Assembly (NCBI RefSeq): GCF_013386765.1
Contig: NZ_JACARE010000010.1
Coordinates: 1 to 64,000, forward strand
DNA: 64,000 nucleotides
Reading direction: 5' to 3'
Source: Pseudomonas yamanorum
GTDB taxonomy: Bacteria > Pseudomonadota > Gammaproteobacteria > Pseudomonadales > Pseudomonadaceae
The notes beneath the pieces were generated by a model, which was not told the origin of the DNA, searched no databases, and worked only from the letters and a program-made list of their open reading frames with translations. Position numbers and translations under genes: made by a program. Below, piece after piece: positions 26,217 through 36,373 of the stretch. The stretch's first letter is position 1. Every line of letters starts with the position of its first letter.

Positions 26217-28283
26217 ATGAATCACGCTGCCAACGCTGTCGACACCCAGTGCATCAACACCATTCGCACCCTGGCCATGGACGCCGTGCAAAAGGCCAAC
26301 TCCGGCCACCCCGGCACGCCCATGGGCCTGGCGCCCGTCGGCTACACCCTGTGGAGCCGCTTCCTGCGGTATCACCCCGAGCACCCCGACTGGCCCAACC
26401 GCGACCGTTTCGTGTTGTCGGTAGGCCATGCGTCGATGCTGTTGTATTCGCTGCTGCACCTGGCGGGCGTGGTGGAGATTGACGCACACGGTAAGCGCTC
26501 CGGCCAGCCGGCCATCAGCCTGGACGACATCAAGCAGTTCCGGCAGATGAGTTCGAAAACCCCCGGCCACCCCGAATACCGCATGACCACCGGCGTGGAA
26601 ACCACCACCGGGCCACTCGGCCAGGGCTGCGCCAACAGCGTCGGCATGGCGATGGCCGAGCGTTGGCTGGCCAAGCGTTTCAACCATGACGACCAGGTGC
26701 TGTTCGACTACAACGTGTACACCCTGTGCGGCGACGGCGACATGATGGAAGGCATCAGCAGCGAGGCCGCCTCCATTGCCGGGCACTTGAAGCTGGATAA
26801 CCTGTGCTGGATCTACGACAACAACACCATCAGCATCGAAGGCCACACCGAACTGGCCTTCAGCGAAGACGTGATCAAGCGTTTCCAGGCCTACGGCTGG
26901 CACACCCTGCACGTCACCGATGCGAATAACCTGCTGGCCCTGAGCGATGCCCTGAGCACGTTTCAGAAAAACACCGGGGCACCGACCCTGATCGTGGTCG
27001 ACAGCGTGATTGGCTACGGCTCGCCCCACAAGCACAACACCGCTTCGGCCCATGGCGAACCCTTGGGCGAAGAAGAAATCCGCCTGACCAAAGCCGCCTA
27101 CGGCTGGCCCGAAGACTCAAGCTTCCTGGTGCCGGATGAGGCGCGCACGGTCCTGCGGGATGCGCTGCTGGCGCGCAGCAAGCCGCTGTATGAACAATGG
27201 ACGCAAACCCTGTCCCACCTGGAACAGTACGAGCCGGAACTGGCCGATGAACTGCGGCGCATGCGCGCGGGTGAAATGCCCGAGCATTGGCAGGACCCAT
27301 TGCCAAGCTTTGCCAGCGATGCCAAGGGTGTCGCCAGCCGCGCAGCCGGTGGTGAGGTGTTGAACGCGTTTGCCCAACAGATCCCGTGGTTGCTGGGGGG
27401 CTCGGCCGATTTGTCGCCGTCCACCAAGACCAACCTGACCTTCGACGGCGCCGGGCGTTTCAGCGCCGAGAACTATGGCGGGCGCAACCTGCACTTCGGC
27501 ATTCGTGAACATGCCATGGGCGCGATTGCCAACGGCATGGCGCTGTCGTACCTGCGGCCCTACACCTCGACGTTCCTGGTGTTCAGCGACTACATGAAGC
27601 CGCCGATTCGCCTCGCGGCGATCATGGAGTTGCCGGTGGTGTTCGTGTTTACCCACGACTCGATTGGCGTCGGCGAAGACGGCCCCACCCACCAGCCCAT
27701 CGAACACCTGACCCAACTGCGGGCCACGCCGGGCTTGCTGACCCTGCGCCCGGGCGACGCGAATGAAACCCTGGAAGCCTGGAAAATCGCCCTGGCCCAG
27801 ACCCATCGGCCGACGTGTGTGGTGCTGTCGCGGCAAAACCTGCCGACCCTGGACCGCACGAAATACGCCGCCGCCTCGGGCACGTCCCGTGGTGCCTATG
27901 TGCTGGCCGGCGCCGAAAATCCCCAGGTGATCCTGATGGCCACCGGCAGTGAGGTCAGCCTGGCGGTGCAGGCCTATGAGCAACTGAAGGCCGAGGGCGT
28001 GGCGGCGCAGGTGGTGTCGATGCCGAGTTGGGAACTGTTCGAAGAACAGGACCAGGCCTACCGCGACAGCGTACTGCCGCCCACGGTGAAAGCCCGGTTG
28101 GTGGTGGAACAGGCAGGCCCCCTGGGCTGGGATCGCTACGTGGGGCAGACCGGGGCGAAAGTGGTGATGAACAGCTTTGGCGCCTCGGCTCCGCTGTCCA
28201 AGTTGCAGGCCAAGTTCGGCTTTACCCTGGAGAACGTGGTGAAGCTGGCGAAAGAGCAGGTCAAGCTCAACGCCACGGGCTAG
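26217..28283 (+). CDS. tkt: Transketolase
   Basis: 688 aa, slightly longer than the usual 660-670. Thiamine-diphosphate binding is seen in GDGDMMEGISSEAASIAGHL with IYDNNTISIEGHT. Substrate-binding HPGTPMGLAP, TTTGPLGQG and FGIREHAMGAIANG, and the C-terminal FGASAPLSKLQAKFGFT, are all present. It exchanges two-carbon units between pentose, tetrose and hexose phosphates. It is not next to metK/epd, the usual place of the Pseudomonas housekeeping tkt, so it may be a second copy. It could help consume erythrose-4-phosphate made by the polyol locus (inference). Confidence 0.92.
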   Translation: MNHAANAVDTQCINTIRTLAMDAVQKANSGHPGTPMGLAPVGYTLWSRFLRYHPEHPDWPNRDRFVLSVGHASMLLYSLLHLAGVVEIDAHGKRSGQPAISLDDIKQFRQMSSKTPGHPEYRMTTGVETTTGPLGQGCANSVGMAMAERWLAKRFNHDDQVLFDYNVYTLCGDGDMMEGISSEAASIAGHLKLDNLCWIYDNNTISIEGHTELAFSEDVIKRFQAYGWHTLHVTDANNLLALSDALSTFQKNTGAPTLIVVDSVIGYGSPHKHNTASAHGEPLGEEEIRLTKAAYGWPEDSSFLVPDEARTVLRDALLARSKPLYEQWTQTLSHLEQYEPELADELRRMRAGEMPEHWQDPLPSFASDAKGVASRAAGGEVLNAFAQQIPWLLGGSADLSPSTKTNLTFDGAGRFSAENYGGRNLHFGIREHAMGAIANGMALSYLRPYTSTFLVFSDYMKPPIRLAAIMELPVVFVFTHDSIGVGEDGPTHQPIEHLTQLRATPGLLTLRPGDANETLEAWKIALAQTHRPTCVVLSRQNLPTLDRTKYAAASGTSRGAYVLAGAENPQVILMATGSEVSLAVQAYEQLKAEGVAAQVVSMPSWELFEEQDQAYRDSVLPPTVKARLVVEQAGPLGWDRYVGQTGAKVVMNSFGASAPLSKLQAKFGFTLENVVKLAKEQVKLNATG

Positions 28284-28390
28284 GCACAGGCACGAGGCGA
28301 TGAAGGATCAGTAGAGGTAAGCACGCATGTTCTGGATAATGGCTGCCGCGTGACCGCACGCCCAGCCAAACGATACGGAAATCTTGCCCG

Positions 28391-29632
28391 ATGAAATTGC
28401 TGCCCCTTCTCGCCTCTGCCCTGCTGCTTCCGTCAATTGCCCATGCAGGCGATGCCGCACTGGACGACACCCTCAAGGCCTTCAGCCGGTGTGACGCCAG
28501 CTTCTTCTCAAGCCTCAAGGCCCACAGCGATGCGTGGAAAGCCTATGCGCCGCTGCAGCAGGACAAGGATACTGCGTGGATTACCGTAGCCAACCGTGCC
28601 AGCCGTTCCGGTAACACGGTGGCCCTGCGTAACCTGCCCCCTGTCGCCGGGATGAAACTGCTGTCCTATTTCGACGAGAGCACCGACCTCGGCAACGTGG
28701 GCTACTACTTCTACTGGGGTTTCATGGTCGATGGCAGTCCGGACGACGTAGCCAAACGCCTCGGCCCGCTGCTTGAAAAACCCGCCCTTCTGAAGAAAAT
28801 CGACACGGCTTACGTGCGCAGTGAACTGCGGTTTCGCGACAACTGGGTGAGCATCGAGCCGATGCCGGGCAGCGCCCCTGGCAAGTCGCGGGTAGAGCGC
28901 GTATTGCTGCTGGAACCGGAAGGCGCACAAACCCGCCTGAGCTGCTCGGTGCAAGGCGCCGTCGACGCTGCGCTGCTGGTGCAATTGCGCCCGGACATCC
29001 CGCCGGCCGAGTACCCGCAAACTCGCCTGGAGATAGCGATTGGCGATGTCCCCGTGCCGCAGGAACTGCTGAAGAAACTCGACTCGCCCCTGCTGGCGCC
29101 AAAATTCAAATCGTTGACCTACACCTACACGACACAACCGGTGGGAGCCACCAAGCGGGACTCGAAGTCGGTGGAGTACAAGGTCGAGAATGGCCTGCTG
29201 AACAAAACAGAGAACTACAGCAGCTTCCGGGTCGAACGGGTGACCAAGGCCGACCTGATCCAGCTGAAGGCGAAAATGATCGGCCTCGGCGATGACAGCG
29301 TGCTGCAAACCAGTGAAATGGAATTCAAGGCACCCCAAAGCTGGAGCCCGGGCCAGACCCTCAGTGCACGCCTGCTCATGAAGCATGTGCCGGCCAAGCC
29401 CGGCGACGAGCCCTTCAAGACTCAACTGGAATGCACCGTGGGCGAACGCATGCCTGCCCGCCAGGTATTCGCCTCGCTGCCGGGGGATGCCATCAAGCTT
29501 GCGTGTGTCCAGGGCGAAATCCGCACATCCCAGGCCTTTGTAGAAGACCTGGGCCTCGCCATTACACTGGAGTCAACGTCCGGTGCCGACCATGACGTGT
29601 ACGAAATCACCGCCCTGGAGGTGGTGCGCTGA
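28391..29632 (+). CDS. Exported protein of unknown function
   Basis: 413 aa. A clear signal peptide (MKLLPLLASALLLPSIAHA) has a cleavage site near residue 19, so the mature protein is probably periplasmic. The remainder is mixed alpha/beta without a family I recognise. Two halves begin with similar-looking stretches (DASFFSSLKAHSDAW in the first, VSIEPMPGSAPGK later), but I do not claim a repeat. Its stop abuts that of the convergent SDR gene with no gap. It follows tkt by 107 bp and may be in its own unit. Confidence 0.75.
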   Translation: MKLLPLLASALLLPSIAHAGDAALDDTLKAFSRCDASFFSSLKAHSDAWKAYAPLQQDKDTAWITVANRASRSGNTVALRNLPPVAGMKLLSYFDESTDLGNVGYYFYWGFMVDGSPDDVAKRLGPLLEKPALLKKIDTAYVRSELRFRDNWVSIEPMPGSAPGKSRVERVLLLEPEGAQTRLSCSVQGAVDAALLVQLRPDIPPAEYPQTRLEIAIGDVPVPQELLKKLDSPLLAPKFKSLTYTYTTQPVGATKRDSKSVEYKVENGLLNKTENYSSFRVERVTKADLIQLKAKMIGLGDDSVLQTSEMEFKAPQSWSPGQTLSARLLMKHVPAKPGDEPFKTQLECTVGERMPARQVFASLPGDAIKLACVQGEIRTSQAFVEDLGLAITLESTSGADHDVYEITALEVVR

Positions 29633-30394
29633 TCACTTGCCGCCGGTGACATCCAGGAAGGTGCCCGTGATGAAGGATGCCTCGGCGCCGGCCAGCCACA
29701 GGATCGCCCGCGCCACTTCTTCGGGCTGACCGCCCCGGCCCATGGGGATCGAATCCTTCACGCGGTCAACCCGCCCCGGCTCCCCGCCGCTGGCGTGAAT
29801 ATCGGTGTAGATATGCCCGGGACGAATACAGTTGACGCGTATTCCCTCCCGGGCGACTTCCTTGGCAAACCCGATGGTAAAGGTCTCAAGCGCACCCTTC
29901 GACGCCGCGTAGTCGACGTATTCATTGGGGCTTCCGAGCCGGGCCGAGGCCGACGAAAGATTGATCACCGAGCCGCCGCGCCCCTCGTGACGGAACGACA
30001 TACGCTTCACCGCTTGTTGGGCACACAGCATCGGCCCGATGGCGTTCACCGCAAAAATCCGCTGCATCCGCTCGAACGCCAGGTCCTCTACCCGGGACTG
30101 CAAGGCGTTGATCCCGGCGTTGTTGACCAGCACATCGATGCGGCCGAATGCCCGGTCGATCGCGGCGAACAGTTGAATGACCTGCTGCGGGTCGGCGCTG
30201 TCGGCGCGCACGGCCAACCCCCGGCGCCCCACCGCCTCGACATCCGCCACCACCCCGAGGGCAGCAGCCTCATCGGAAACGAAGCTGATCGCCACGTCAT
30301 AACCTTGTGCGGCGGCCAGCCGCGCGGTGGCGGCACCTACGCCACGACTTCCACCCGTTATCAGAATCAGCGGTGCCTGCGAGACGGTATCCAT
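29633..30394 (-). CDS. SDR-family oxidoreductase
   Basis: 253-aa classical short-chain dehydrogenase. The cofactor motif is TGGSRGVGAA near residue 14, NNAG is present, the catalytic pair is YAASK, and it ends with FITGTFLDVTGGK. I place the start at the ATG at 30394 (GAAGG 8 nt upstream) rather than 15 nt further out. The substrate is unknown. It lies 40 bp downstream of the DMT permease start-side gene on the same strand, so the two may be co-transcribed. Confidence 0.88.
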   Translation of the reverse strand: MDTVSQAPLILITGGSRGVGAATARLAAAQGYDVAISFVSDEAAALGVVADVEAVGRRGLAVRADSADPQQVIQLFAAIDRAFGRIDVLVNNAGINALQSRVEDLAFERMQRIFAVNAIGPMLCAQQAVKRMSFRHEGRGGSVINLSSASARLGSPNEYVDYAASKGALETFTIGFAKEVAREGIRVNCIRPGHIYTDIHASGGEPGRVDRVKDSIPMGRGGQPEEVARAILWLAGAEASFITGTFLDVTGGK

Positions 30395-30434
30395 TGAGCG
30401 AACCTTCATGTGGTGGGGAAAGCGTTACCTGGCC

Positions 30435-31262
30435 TCAGCCGATAAGGAAGGTGCCGGTGGCAATCACCACGCACGCCAGTACCTTTCGAACCGTCAATGT
30501 CTCGCCCAGGAAGAAATAACCGATCAGCGCCGCAAACAACACGCTGGTTTCACGCAGTGCCGACACCGCGCCCATGGGCGCGCCGGCCATGGCGTAGATG
30601 ATGATTCCGTAGGCCAGGAGCGACACCAGCCCACCGGCGAAGGCCGTGAAAAACCCGGGCCGCAGGCTGAACAGACTTTTCGGCCCGCGCAGGCCGATAT
30701 ACACCGCCGGCATCAACACGCCCCACAAGGCGCACATCCACACGGTGTAGGCCATCGGGGCACCCGACAGGCGTGCGCCAATCCCATCCGTCACGCTGTA
30801 AGCGGCAATGAAACACCCGGTGCCCAAGGCGTAAGGCAGGCTGGGAACGGCCAGCCGGCGGCCCCTGAACGCCAGGGAAATGATGCCGCCCGACACCAGC
30901 GCAATGCCCAGCAGTGAGCTGGCGGAAACGCTCTCCCCGGCAAACACCGCGGCCCCAAGGGTGATCAGCACCGGCGAGGAGCCACGTGAAATCGGATAGG
31001 TTTGCCCCAGGTCGCCCACCTTGTAGCTGCGCACCAGGAACAGGTTATAGCCAACGTGCAGCACCGCCGACAGCACCACATAAAACCAGCTGGCCGGCGC
31101 CGGCGGCTCCAGGAACACCGCAACTGCGGCGCTGGCGATGGCCACCGCCAGGCACATGACCGTCATCGACCAGAGCCGGTCGGCGCCGCCACGCAGCAGC
31201 GCGTTCCAACTGGCATGCAGTAAGGCAGCGAAGAGAACCAGGAGAATGATGTGATAAGGCAT
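30435..31262 (-). CDS. EamA/DMT-superfamily permease
   Basis: 275 aa with about ten hydrophobic segments arranged as two EamA repeats (HASWNALLRGGADRLWSM in the first; VSALRETSVLFAALIGYFFLGE in the second, the usual EamA end). It is probably a metabolite exporter or importer of the inner membrane, with no readable substrate. It is upstream of the SDR gene and downstream of a LysR gene, all on the minus strand, forming a plausible regulator-transporter-enzyme set. Confidence 0.87.
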   Translation of the reverse strand: MPYHIILLVLFAALLHASWNALLRGGADRLWSMTVMCLAVAIASAAVAVFLEPPAPASWFYVVLSAVLHVGYNLFLVRSYKVGDLGQTYPISRGSSPVLITLGAAVFAGESVSASSLLGIALVSGGIISLAFRGRRLAVPSLPYALGTGCFIAAYSVTDGIGARLSGAPMAYTVWMCALWGVLMPAVYIGLRGPKSLFSLRPGFFTAFAGGLVSLLAYGIIIYAMAGAPMGAVSALRETSVLFAALIGYFFLGETLTVRKVLACVVIATGTFLIG

Positions 31263-31337
31263 GCGCCGATCTTAAGCAAAGTGGCGCGTTAAATGTAACA
31301 AAGTCTCCTCATTCAACAATGAGCATTTCCTCATGCT

Positions 31338-32243
31338 TCATTCGTACGCCAACCCGGCGTTCACCGCCTCCTGCATCAGCCATTCACGAAAGCTGACGAT
31401 GTGTGGCCGGGACTCGATGCCCTTGGGGCAGACAAAGTAATAGGCCACCGGCGACGGAAACGGCACATCGAACAACTTGACCAGGCTGCCGTCCCGGAGC
31501 TCCGATTCCACATGCCCACTGCGCGCCAACGCAATGCCCTGGCCGAGCAATGCGGCCTCGATCGTCATGTTGGTATCCGCAAACCTGACGCTCTCCTTGA
31601 GCGGCGAAATCCCCAGCCCGACGTGCTGGAACCAGACTTCCCATTTCGGCACCAGGTCCGCGCCGTCCCGCGTCAACAAGGGATAGCGCAGCAGTTCCGC
31701 GGGCGTGCGCGGCATGCCAAAACGGTTTAACAAGTCAGGACTGGCCACCGGGAAAATCTGCTCCCGGAAGAGAAACTCCGAGTACAGGGCCGGGTAATTG
31801 CCATTGCCGAAGCGAATCGCCACATCCGCCTCCGCACTTGAGAAGTTGATGGCTTTGTCGCTGGAATCCAGCGTGACCAGTATTTCAGGATGCCGCTGGG
31901 CCAGGCTCGGCAACCGTGGCAGCAGCCATTTCAGCGCGAAGGAATAAGTGGTGCTGACCTTGAGCCGAACCCGGCCCTTCTGCTCTCGCAGGTCTGCGAG
32001 TGTGGTCTCAAGGTTCATGAAGAACTCGCGCACGATCGGCGCCAGGGCCGCCCCGGCAGGCGTCAGGCTGAGGGACTTGCCCCGCTGGAACAGCTGCAAT
32101 CCCCAGAGTGCTTCGAGATGCTTGAGCTGATGGCTGACGGCACTTTGGGTGACATGCAGCTCTTGCGAGGCCGAGGTAAAGGTGGCGTGCCGCGTCGCAA
32201 CTTCAAAGGCACGCAATGTCGAGGTGGGTGGCAGGTCTTTCAT
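31338..32243 (-). CDS. LysR-family regulator, GcvA/AmpR-type
   Basis: 301 aa. The HTH (STLRAFEVATRHATFTSASQELHVTQSAVSHQLKHLE) is the GcvA-like subgroup, and the effector domain contains RVRLKVSTTYSFALKWLLPRL and DVAIRFGNGNYP. It precedes the DMT permease gene by 76 bp on the same strand, so it may regulate it or be part of its unit. The upstream side opens onto an AT-rich gap. Confidence 0.88.
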   Translation of the reverse strand: MKDLPPTSTLRAFEVATRHATFTSASQELHVTQSAVSHQLKHLEALWGLQLFQRGKSLSLTPAGAALAPIVREFFMNLETTLADLREQKGRVRLKVSTTYSFALKWLLPRLPSLAQRHPEILVTLDSSDKAINFSSAEADVAIRFGNGNYPALYSEFLFREQIFPVASPDLLNRFGMPRTPAELLRYPLLTRDGADLVPKWEVWFQHVGLGISPLKESVRFADTNMTIEAALLGQGIALARSGHVESELRDGSLVKLFDVPFPSPVAYYFVCPKGIESRPHIVSFREWLMQEAVNAGLAYE

Positions 32244-32575
32244 GGCATCGCATCACCGCTTATGAACAGATGCTCATGATAGAACATCTATCCATTATAC
32301 GGTTGCCCTACAGCCCGCATAAAAACCAAGATTTTATCCACTGCATTTTCATACTTATTTCACATTCACTTATTTATAAAGCGGGCCTAAATAACGCAGC
32401 CCGTTCCACAGTTGTTAATTGAGTATCTAAATATGTCAGGCGCGACACAATCAGCAACAATTACATACATAGCCACACGTCATTTTCACGCCAATTGCTT
32501 TGTTAAAAATGAAACTCAAGGACAACTAAGAACAAGGATTTTTTACCCTCATACACACCCACTCTGAGTACGTGA
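32244..32575. other. AT-rich intergenic region upstream of the GT/oxygenase island
   Basis: 332 bp without a convincing gene. The stretch 32270-32520 is visibly richer in A and T than anything else in the window (runs such as tttatccactgcattttcat). A 68-aa frame crossing 32216-32422 has no ribosome site and overlaps the LysR start. The region probably carries the promoter of the glycosyltransferase gene and is a candidate for MvaT/H-NS-type silencing (inference). Confidence 0.6.
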
Positions 32576-33388
32576 ATGATGAGTGAATCCGATATACCCA
32601 GCGAACTCCCAATGCCATTCAGCATAGTGCTTGTCAATTATAAAACGCCTGAAATCACCAAGATCTGCCTGGAGCTATTGCACCAGCATATTGACCCCCG
32701 CCGCACGCCTGTCTGGGTGGTCGACAACTATTCAGGCGATGAAAGCACCGAGTATTTGCGAACACTTGACTGGATCAACTTGATCGAGCGGACCACTTCC
32801 GAGCCCGAGCCGGGCCATATCGCCCATGGCAAAGCACTGGATAAGGTGCTGGAGCGCGTTGACACTGATTACTTATTGCTGATTCACACGGACACCTTCA
32901 TTTTCGACAAGAACGTTTTTCCGATGATGCTGAACAAGTGCATCAACTATCCAGACGTCGCGGCAGTGGGTTGTGTAGAGCAACTCAATCGCGGCCCCAC
33001 CAGAACGTTCTGGCGTTTCAGCTCGCGCCTGTTCAAGCATTATTTCCGACGCCTGAAAATTGCCCTGGGGCTACGTTCAAGAGAACCCAAGCCCTACCGG
33101 GAACTCTACCTGAAGAGCTTTTGCACCTTATGGAATTGCAAGCTGATCAAACAACATGGCCTGCACTTTTCAATGGATGACCGCGTGCCCGGCTATACAC
33201 TTCAAGATCGCATGACTGCACTCGGCTACAGCGTTGAAATGCTGCCGCCGCGCAAAATCTTCAGTTACCTGGATCATATCCAGGCCGGGACCGTTTCGGC
33301 GGCGGGTGGCTATGGCGCGACCCACAGGCGAACCAGGATGTATAACAACATCCTCAGGCGCCTTAACAAGGACGCCCTTGGTGCCTAG
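32576..33388 (+). CDS. Glycosyltransferase family 2-like protein
   Basis: 270 aa (268-270 depending on which of two adjacent ATGs is used). The N-terminal GT-A fold shows SIVLVNYKTPEITKICLELL, VWVVDNYSGDES, and an acidic metal-binding stretch, LLLIHTDTFIF. There is no membrane segment, so it is a cytosolic transferase, perhaps for a surface glycan or a secondary product. The ribosome site is poor. Base composition is lower in GC than the neighbours, and it pairs with the 2OG oxygenase gene 81 bp downstream. It probably arrived by horizontal transfer. Confidence 0.78.
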   Translation: MMSESDIPSELPMPFSIVLVNYKTPEITKICLELLHQHIDPRRTPVWVVDNYSGDESTEYLRTLDWINLIERTTSEPEPGHIAHGKALDKVLERVDTDYLLLIHTDTFIFDKNVFPMMLNKCINYPDVAAVGCVEQLNRGPTRTFWRFSSRLFKHYFRRLKIALGLRSREPKPYRELYLKSFCTLWNCKLIKQHGLHFSMDDRVPGYTLQDRMTALGYSVEMLPPRKIFSYLDHIQAGTVSAAGGYGATHRRTRMYNNILRRLNKDALGA

Positions 33389-33469
33389 GCTTCGGCAACA
33401 CGCAACCGGGGCCAGTCCGAGCGTGATCGAAGGCCTTCACAGCGCTTTATTTTCAGAATCGGAGCGGTA

Positions 33470-34273
33470 ATGGCACCTATCACCCAAACGCTACCCATGA
33501 CCCTTTCTCCAGCGCTCGACTTCGATCAGAAGGCGGCCAGCGAGCTAGGTACGTCATTGAGCAGTCTGTATGTGCAGGCCACGCCGTTTGCGCACATCGT
33601 CATCGATGATTTCCTGCAGGACGAGCTGATCGCGAGCATTTGCTCGCACTTCCCCGTTGAGCCAACCCATAACGAAACGCTGTATGAGCGCGGCTATAAA
33701 GGCCAGCGCAAACGTCAAATCAGCCCGAACGAATGTGATCCCTATTTAAAATCGGTGTTCAACGCTTTCAACTCGGCGCCCATGTTGCAGTTTCTGGAAC
33801 ATCTCACGGGCATCGACGGCTTGATACCCGACCCCTACTTCACCGGTGGCGGGCTGCATGAAACAAAAAGCGGCGGCTATCTGGGCGTGCACTCCGACTT
33901 CAGGCTCAACAAGAAACTCAATATTGAGCGCAGGCTGAATATCATCATTTACCTGAATGAAAACTGGCAGGAGGCCTATGGCGGCAACCTGGAGCTTTGG
34001 GATGCCGGGATGAAAACCTGCCTCAAGAAAGTGCTACCCGTGTACAACCGTTGTGTCATTTTCAATACAGACAAAGACAGCAATCACGGACACCCAGAAC
34101 CGTTGACCACGCCGGAACACATCACGCGCAAATCCATAGCGCTGTATTACTACACTGCCTCGGCCGGGGCGATCGACCCGGCACAAAGAAACAAAACCCA
34201 CTACAAACCCCGGCCAAAAGACCGTCTAAGCCTCAAGTACTACATCAACAAGCTTCTCAAGAAGAAAAACTAG
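33470..34273 (+). CDS. 2OG-Fe(II) oxygenase (prolyl-4-hydroxylase-like)
   Basis: 267 aa. The double-stranded beta-helix iron triad is seen as His141-x-Asp143 (GVHSDF) and His208 (NHGHPEP). A basic residue that would bind 2-oxoglutarate follows at Arg220 (HITRKSIALYYY). The N-terminal part (FAHIVIDDFLQDELI) and basic C-terminus (KYYINKLLKKKN) are as in small P4H-type proteins near glycan genes. GGAG precedes the ATG. It is coupled with the glycosyltransferase gene. The hydroxylated substrate, sugar or peptide, is unknown. Confidence 0.8.
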   Translation: MAPITQTLPMTLSPALDFDQKAASELGTSLSSLYVQATPFAHIVIDDFLQDELIASICSHFPVEPTHNETLYERGYKGQRKRQISPNECDPYLKSVFNAFNSAPMLQFLEHLTGIDGLIPDPYFTGGGLHETKSGGYLGVHSDFRLNKKLNIERRLNIIIYLNENWQEAYGGNLELWDAGMKTCLKKVLPVYNRCVIFNTDKDSNHGHPEPLTTPEHITRKSIALYYYTASAGAIDPAQRNKTHYKPRPKDRLSLKYYINKLLKKKN

Positions 34274-34315
34274 CCAGGGTCGGCCTGGGTCGGGTATCCC
34301 CGACCTCCTGCCCCA

Positions 34316-36373
34316 TCAACCCAACCGAAACCGCGCGGTGTTGTCACTCAACGCGCGGCTGCCTTTGCTCAAGGTGTCTGCGGCCTGGTTCACCGCCCGC
34401 GCGCCATCCAGCAAGCGCCCTGCGGCCTGGTCCACCTGCTGGATATTGCCGCTTACCTCGTCCGCCGTTGCCGCTTGCTCCTCCACCGCCGTGGCAATCT
34501 GCGCCAGGGTGTCGGTGACACTCTGCACTGCGCTGGCGATCTCGCCCAAGCGATGGCCCAGGCCGGTGACGGACTCGGCGTCGGTCACCGCCTGCTCACA
34601 GGCCGCGCCCATCAGCGTGACTGCCTGGCTCACTGTCGAGCGCAGGCTGTCCACCGTCCCGGCGATCTGCGCCGTGGAGGCCTGGGTGCGTTGTGACAGG
34701 CTGCGCACTTCATCGGCCACCACCGCAAAACCCCGGCCCTGCTCGCCAGCCCGTGCGGCCTCGATGGCAGCGTTAAGCGCCAGCAAGTTAGTCTGCTCGG
34801 CAATCCCGCGAATGGTGTCGACCACCGACTGGATCTGCTGGCCCTGCTGGCTGACCCGCTCCAGTGCGTCGGAGGTGTCGCTCAAGCGCTGGTTGAGCTG
34901 TTGAATACTGGCGGTGGTGCGCTGGCTGTCGCGGCTGCTGTCCTCGGCGATCTGCCGGGTTTTCTGCGCGCTGCCGGAAGCCTGCTCGCAGCTTCTGGCG
35001 ACGCCCATGGAGGTGGCAGCCAACTGCGTGGCGGCCGCGGCGATCTGGCTGATTTGCTGTTGCTGGTCTTCCACTTCGGTCAGCGTGCTGCCCGATTGCG
35101 AATTCAGCGTCAGCACCGCAGAGCCCAACTGCTGCGTCTCGTGGTTGACGCCCAACAGGCTTGCGCGCAATTGCACCACGGCCACGTTGAGCGCAGTGCT
35201 GATCGCCGCCAGTTCGTCGCGCCCTTCCACCGCCACCTCCACGCACAAATTGCCGTCACGCAAGGATTCGGCCAGGGTGGTGATGCCGCTGGCACTGCGG
35301 CGGATCGACGCCTGCAGGCACACGAACAGGTACAGGGCCGCCAACGCCAACACGCTGAACGTCACCGCCACCGGGATGAATTGCTTGAGGGAGCTGTCGC
35401 GGTAGTAACTAAGACGCGCATCCAGCGAGGTCAGCGACTGGTTACGCAGCGCCCCCAGGGTGCCGAGCATGCCATCCACACTGCGTTCGAAGGCGCTGGT
35501 GTCGAGCTTGATGGTGCCGCCGAACACGCCGTCGTCCAGGGCTTTGAGCTCGCTGTCCAGGCGTTGCAGGCTGTCGTCGTATTGCGCGATCCAGGGTTGC
35601 AGCCCCGGGTATTGTTTGGCCTTCAGCGATGCAGCGGCCTTGACCAACTGGTCCCGGGCATCGCCGATGCGCCCGCGCAGGTCGCGCATCTGCAAACGGC
35701 TTTGCAGGGTGAACTGGCCCGACGCGATGGAGGACTGGCCGACGCTTGCCATGCGCCCGATGCGTTCGATCAGGTCGGGGGTCTGCTGGGTGGAGATCTG
35801 CATCAACAGGTAGGTTTCAAGCCACGGGTCGAGGATCAAACCGGCGTCCATGGTGATCTGTTCCCGCAGGGTTTGCATCGCGCTCAGGGCAGAGGTGAAG
35901 CGGTCGTAACCGTCCGGCCACCAGCCCACGGTACGCAGGGCCTGGGAGTCCATGCCAGTGACCGAGGCCTGCAACGCTTCGAAGCGCGCAACGGTGTCTG
36001 CGCTGGCGTTCTGGGCTTTCAGGGCCTCGCCCAGGGCCTGCACGCTTTGCAGGATCAGCGGGAAATTGCTGTCCACTGCGGTCATCGCGGCTTTGGCGGC
36101 GGGTGTCTGATCGTGGAGGATGTCGGCAGCTTTCCAGCGCGCTGCCAGGTTGCGCTGGGCAGTGAGCTGGGCGTCCAGGGCATCCAGGGCCAGCAGTTCG
36201 CGCACGCCGGATTGCTCGTTTGAAATGACCGTCAGCTTGGTGCGGTACTCCTGCGCGATCATCCACAAGCTGCCCGCCAGGGGCAGCATGAACAGAAAAA
36301 ACAGGATCTGGAACTTGCGCGCAAATCCGAAACGTCCGAGCAGGCGGATTCCCGGCGACAAGAGGCTTTGCAT
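34316..36373 (-). CDS. Methyl-accepting chemotaxis protein
   Basis: 685 aa. TM1 lies near residues 20-42, followed by a periplasmic helical sensor of about 290 residues, TM2 ([19 protein letters not shown]), a HAMP domain, and a cytoplasmic signalling hairpin with the invariant tip [20 protein letters not shown]. The sensor contains two tandem helical segments rich in Gln/Ala, suggestive of a double four-helix bundle. The ligand is unknown. No chemotaxis pentapeptide (xWxxF) is at the C-terminus. It stands alone, convergent with the 2OG oxygenase gene. Confidence 0.92.
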   Translation of the reverse strand: MQSLLSPGIRLLGRFGFARKFQILFFLFMLPLAGSLWMIAQEYRTKLTVISNEQSGVRELLALDALDAQLTAQRNLAARWKAADILHDQTPAAKAAMTAVDSNFPLILQSVQALGEALKAQNASADTVARFEALQASVTGMDSQALRTVGWWPDGYDRFTSALSAMQTLREQITMDAGLILDPWLETYLLMQISTQQTPDLIERIGRMASVGQSSIASGQFTLQSRLQMRDLRGRIGDARDQLVKAAASLKAKQYPGLQPWIAQYDDSLQRLDSELKALDDGVFGGTIKLDTSAFERSVDGMLGTLGALRNQSLTSLDARLSYYRDSSLKQFIPVAVTFSVLALAALYLFVCLQASIRRSASGITTLAESLRDGNLCVEVAVEGRDELAAISTALNVAVVQLRASLLGVNHETQQLGSAVLTLNSQSGSTLTEVEDQQQQISQIAAAATQLAATSMGVARSCEQASGSAQKTRQIAEDSSRDSQRTTASIQQLNQRLSDTSDALERVSQQGQQIQSVVDTIRGIAEQTNLLALNAAIEAARAGEQGRGFAVVADEVRSLSQRTQASTAQIAGTVDSLRSTVSQAVTLMGAACEQAVTDAESVTGLGHRLGEIASAVQSVTDTLAQIATAVEEQAATADEVSGNIQQVDQAAGRLLDGARAVNQAADTLSKGSRALSDNTARFRLG

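Noticed and set aside
26028..27053. Long extension of the YdcH-type gene across the tkt promoter and tkt 5' part
   Set aside because: The added part is a shadow of transketolase. A good ribosome site precedes the short 79-aa form.
32216..32422. 68-aa plus-strand frame in the AT-rich gap
   Set aside because: It overlaps the start of the LysR gene, has no ribosome site and no similarity that I recognise.
34288..34305. Hairpin GGTCGGG-TAT-CCCCGACC as a terminator
   Set aside because: It lies between convergent genes but has no U-tract and short arms. Too weak to call.
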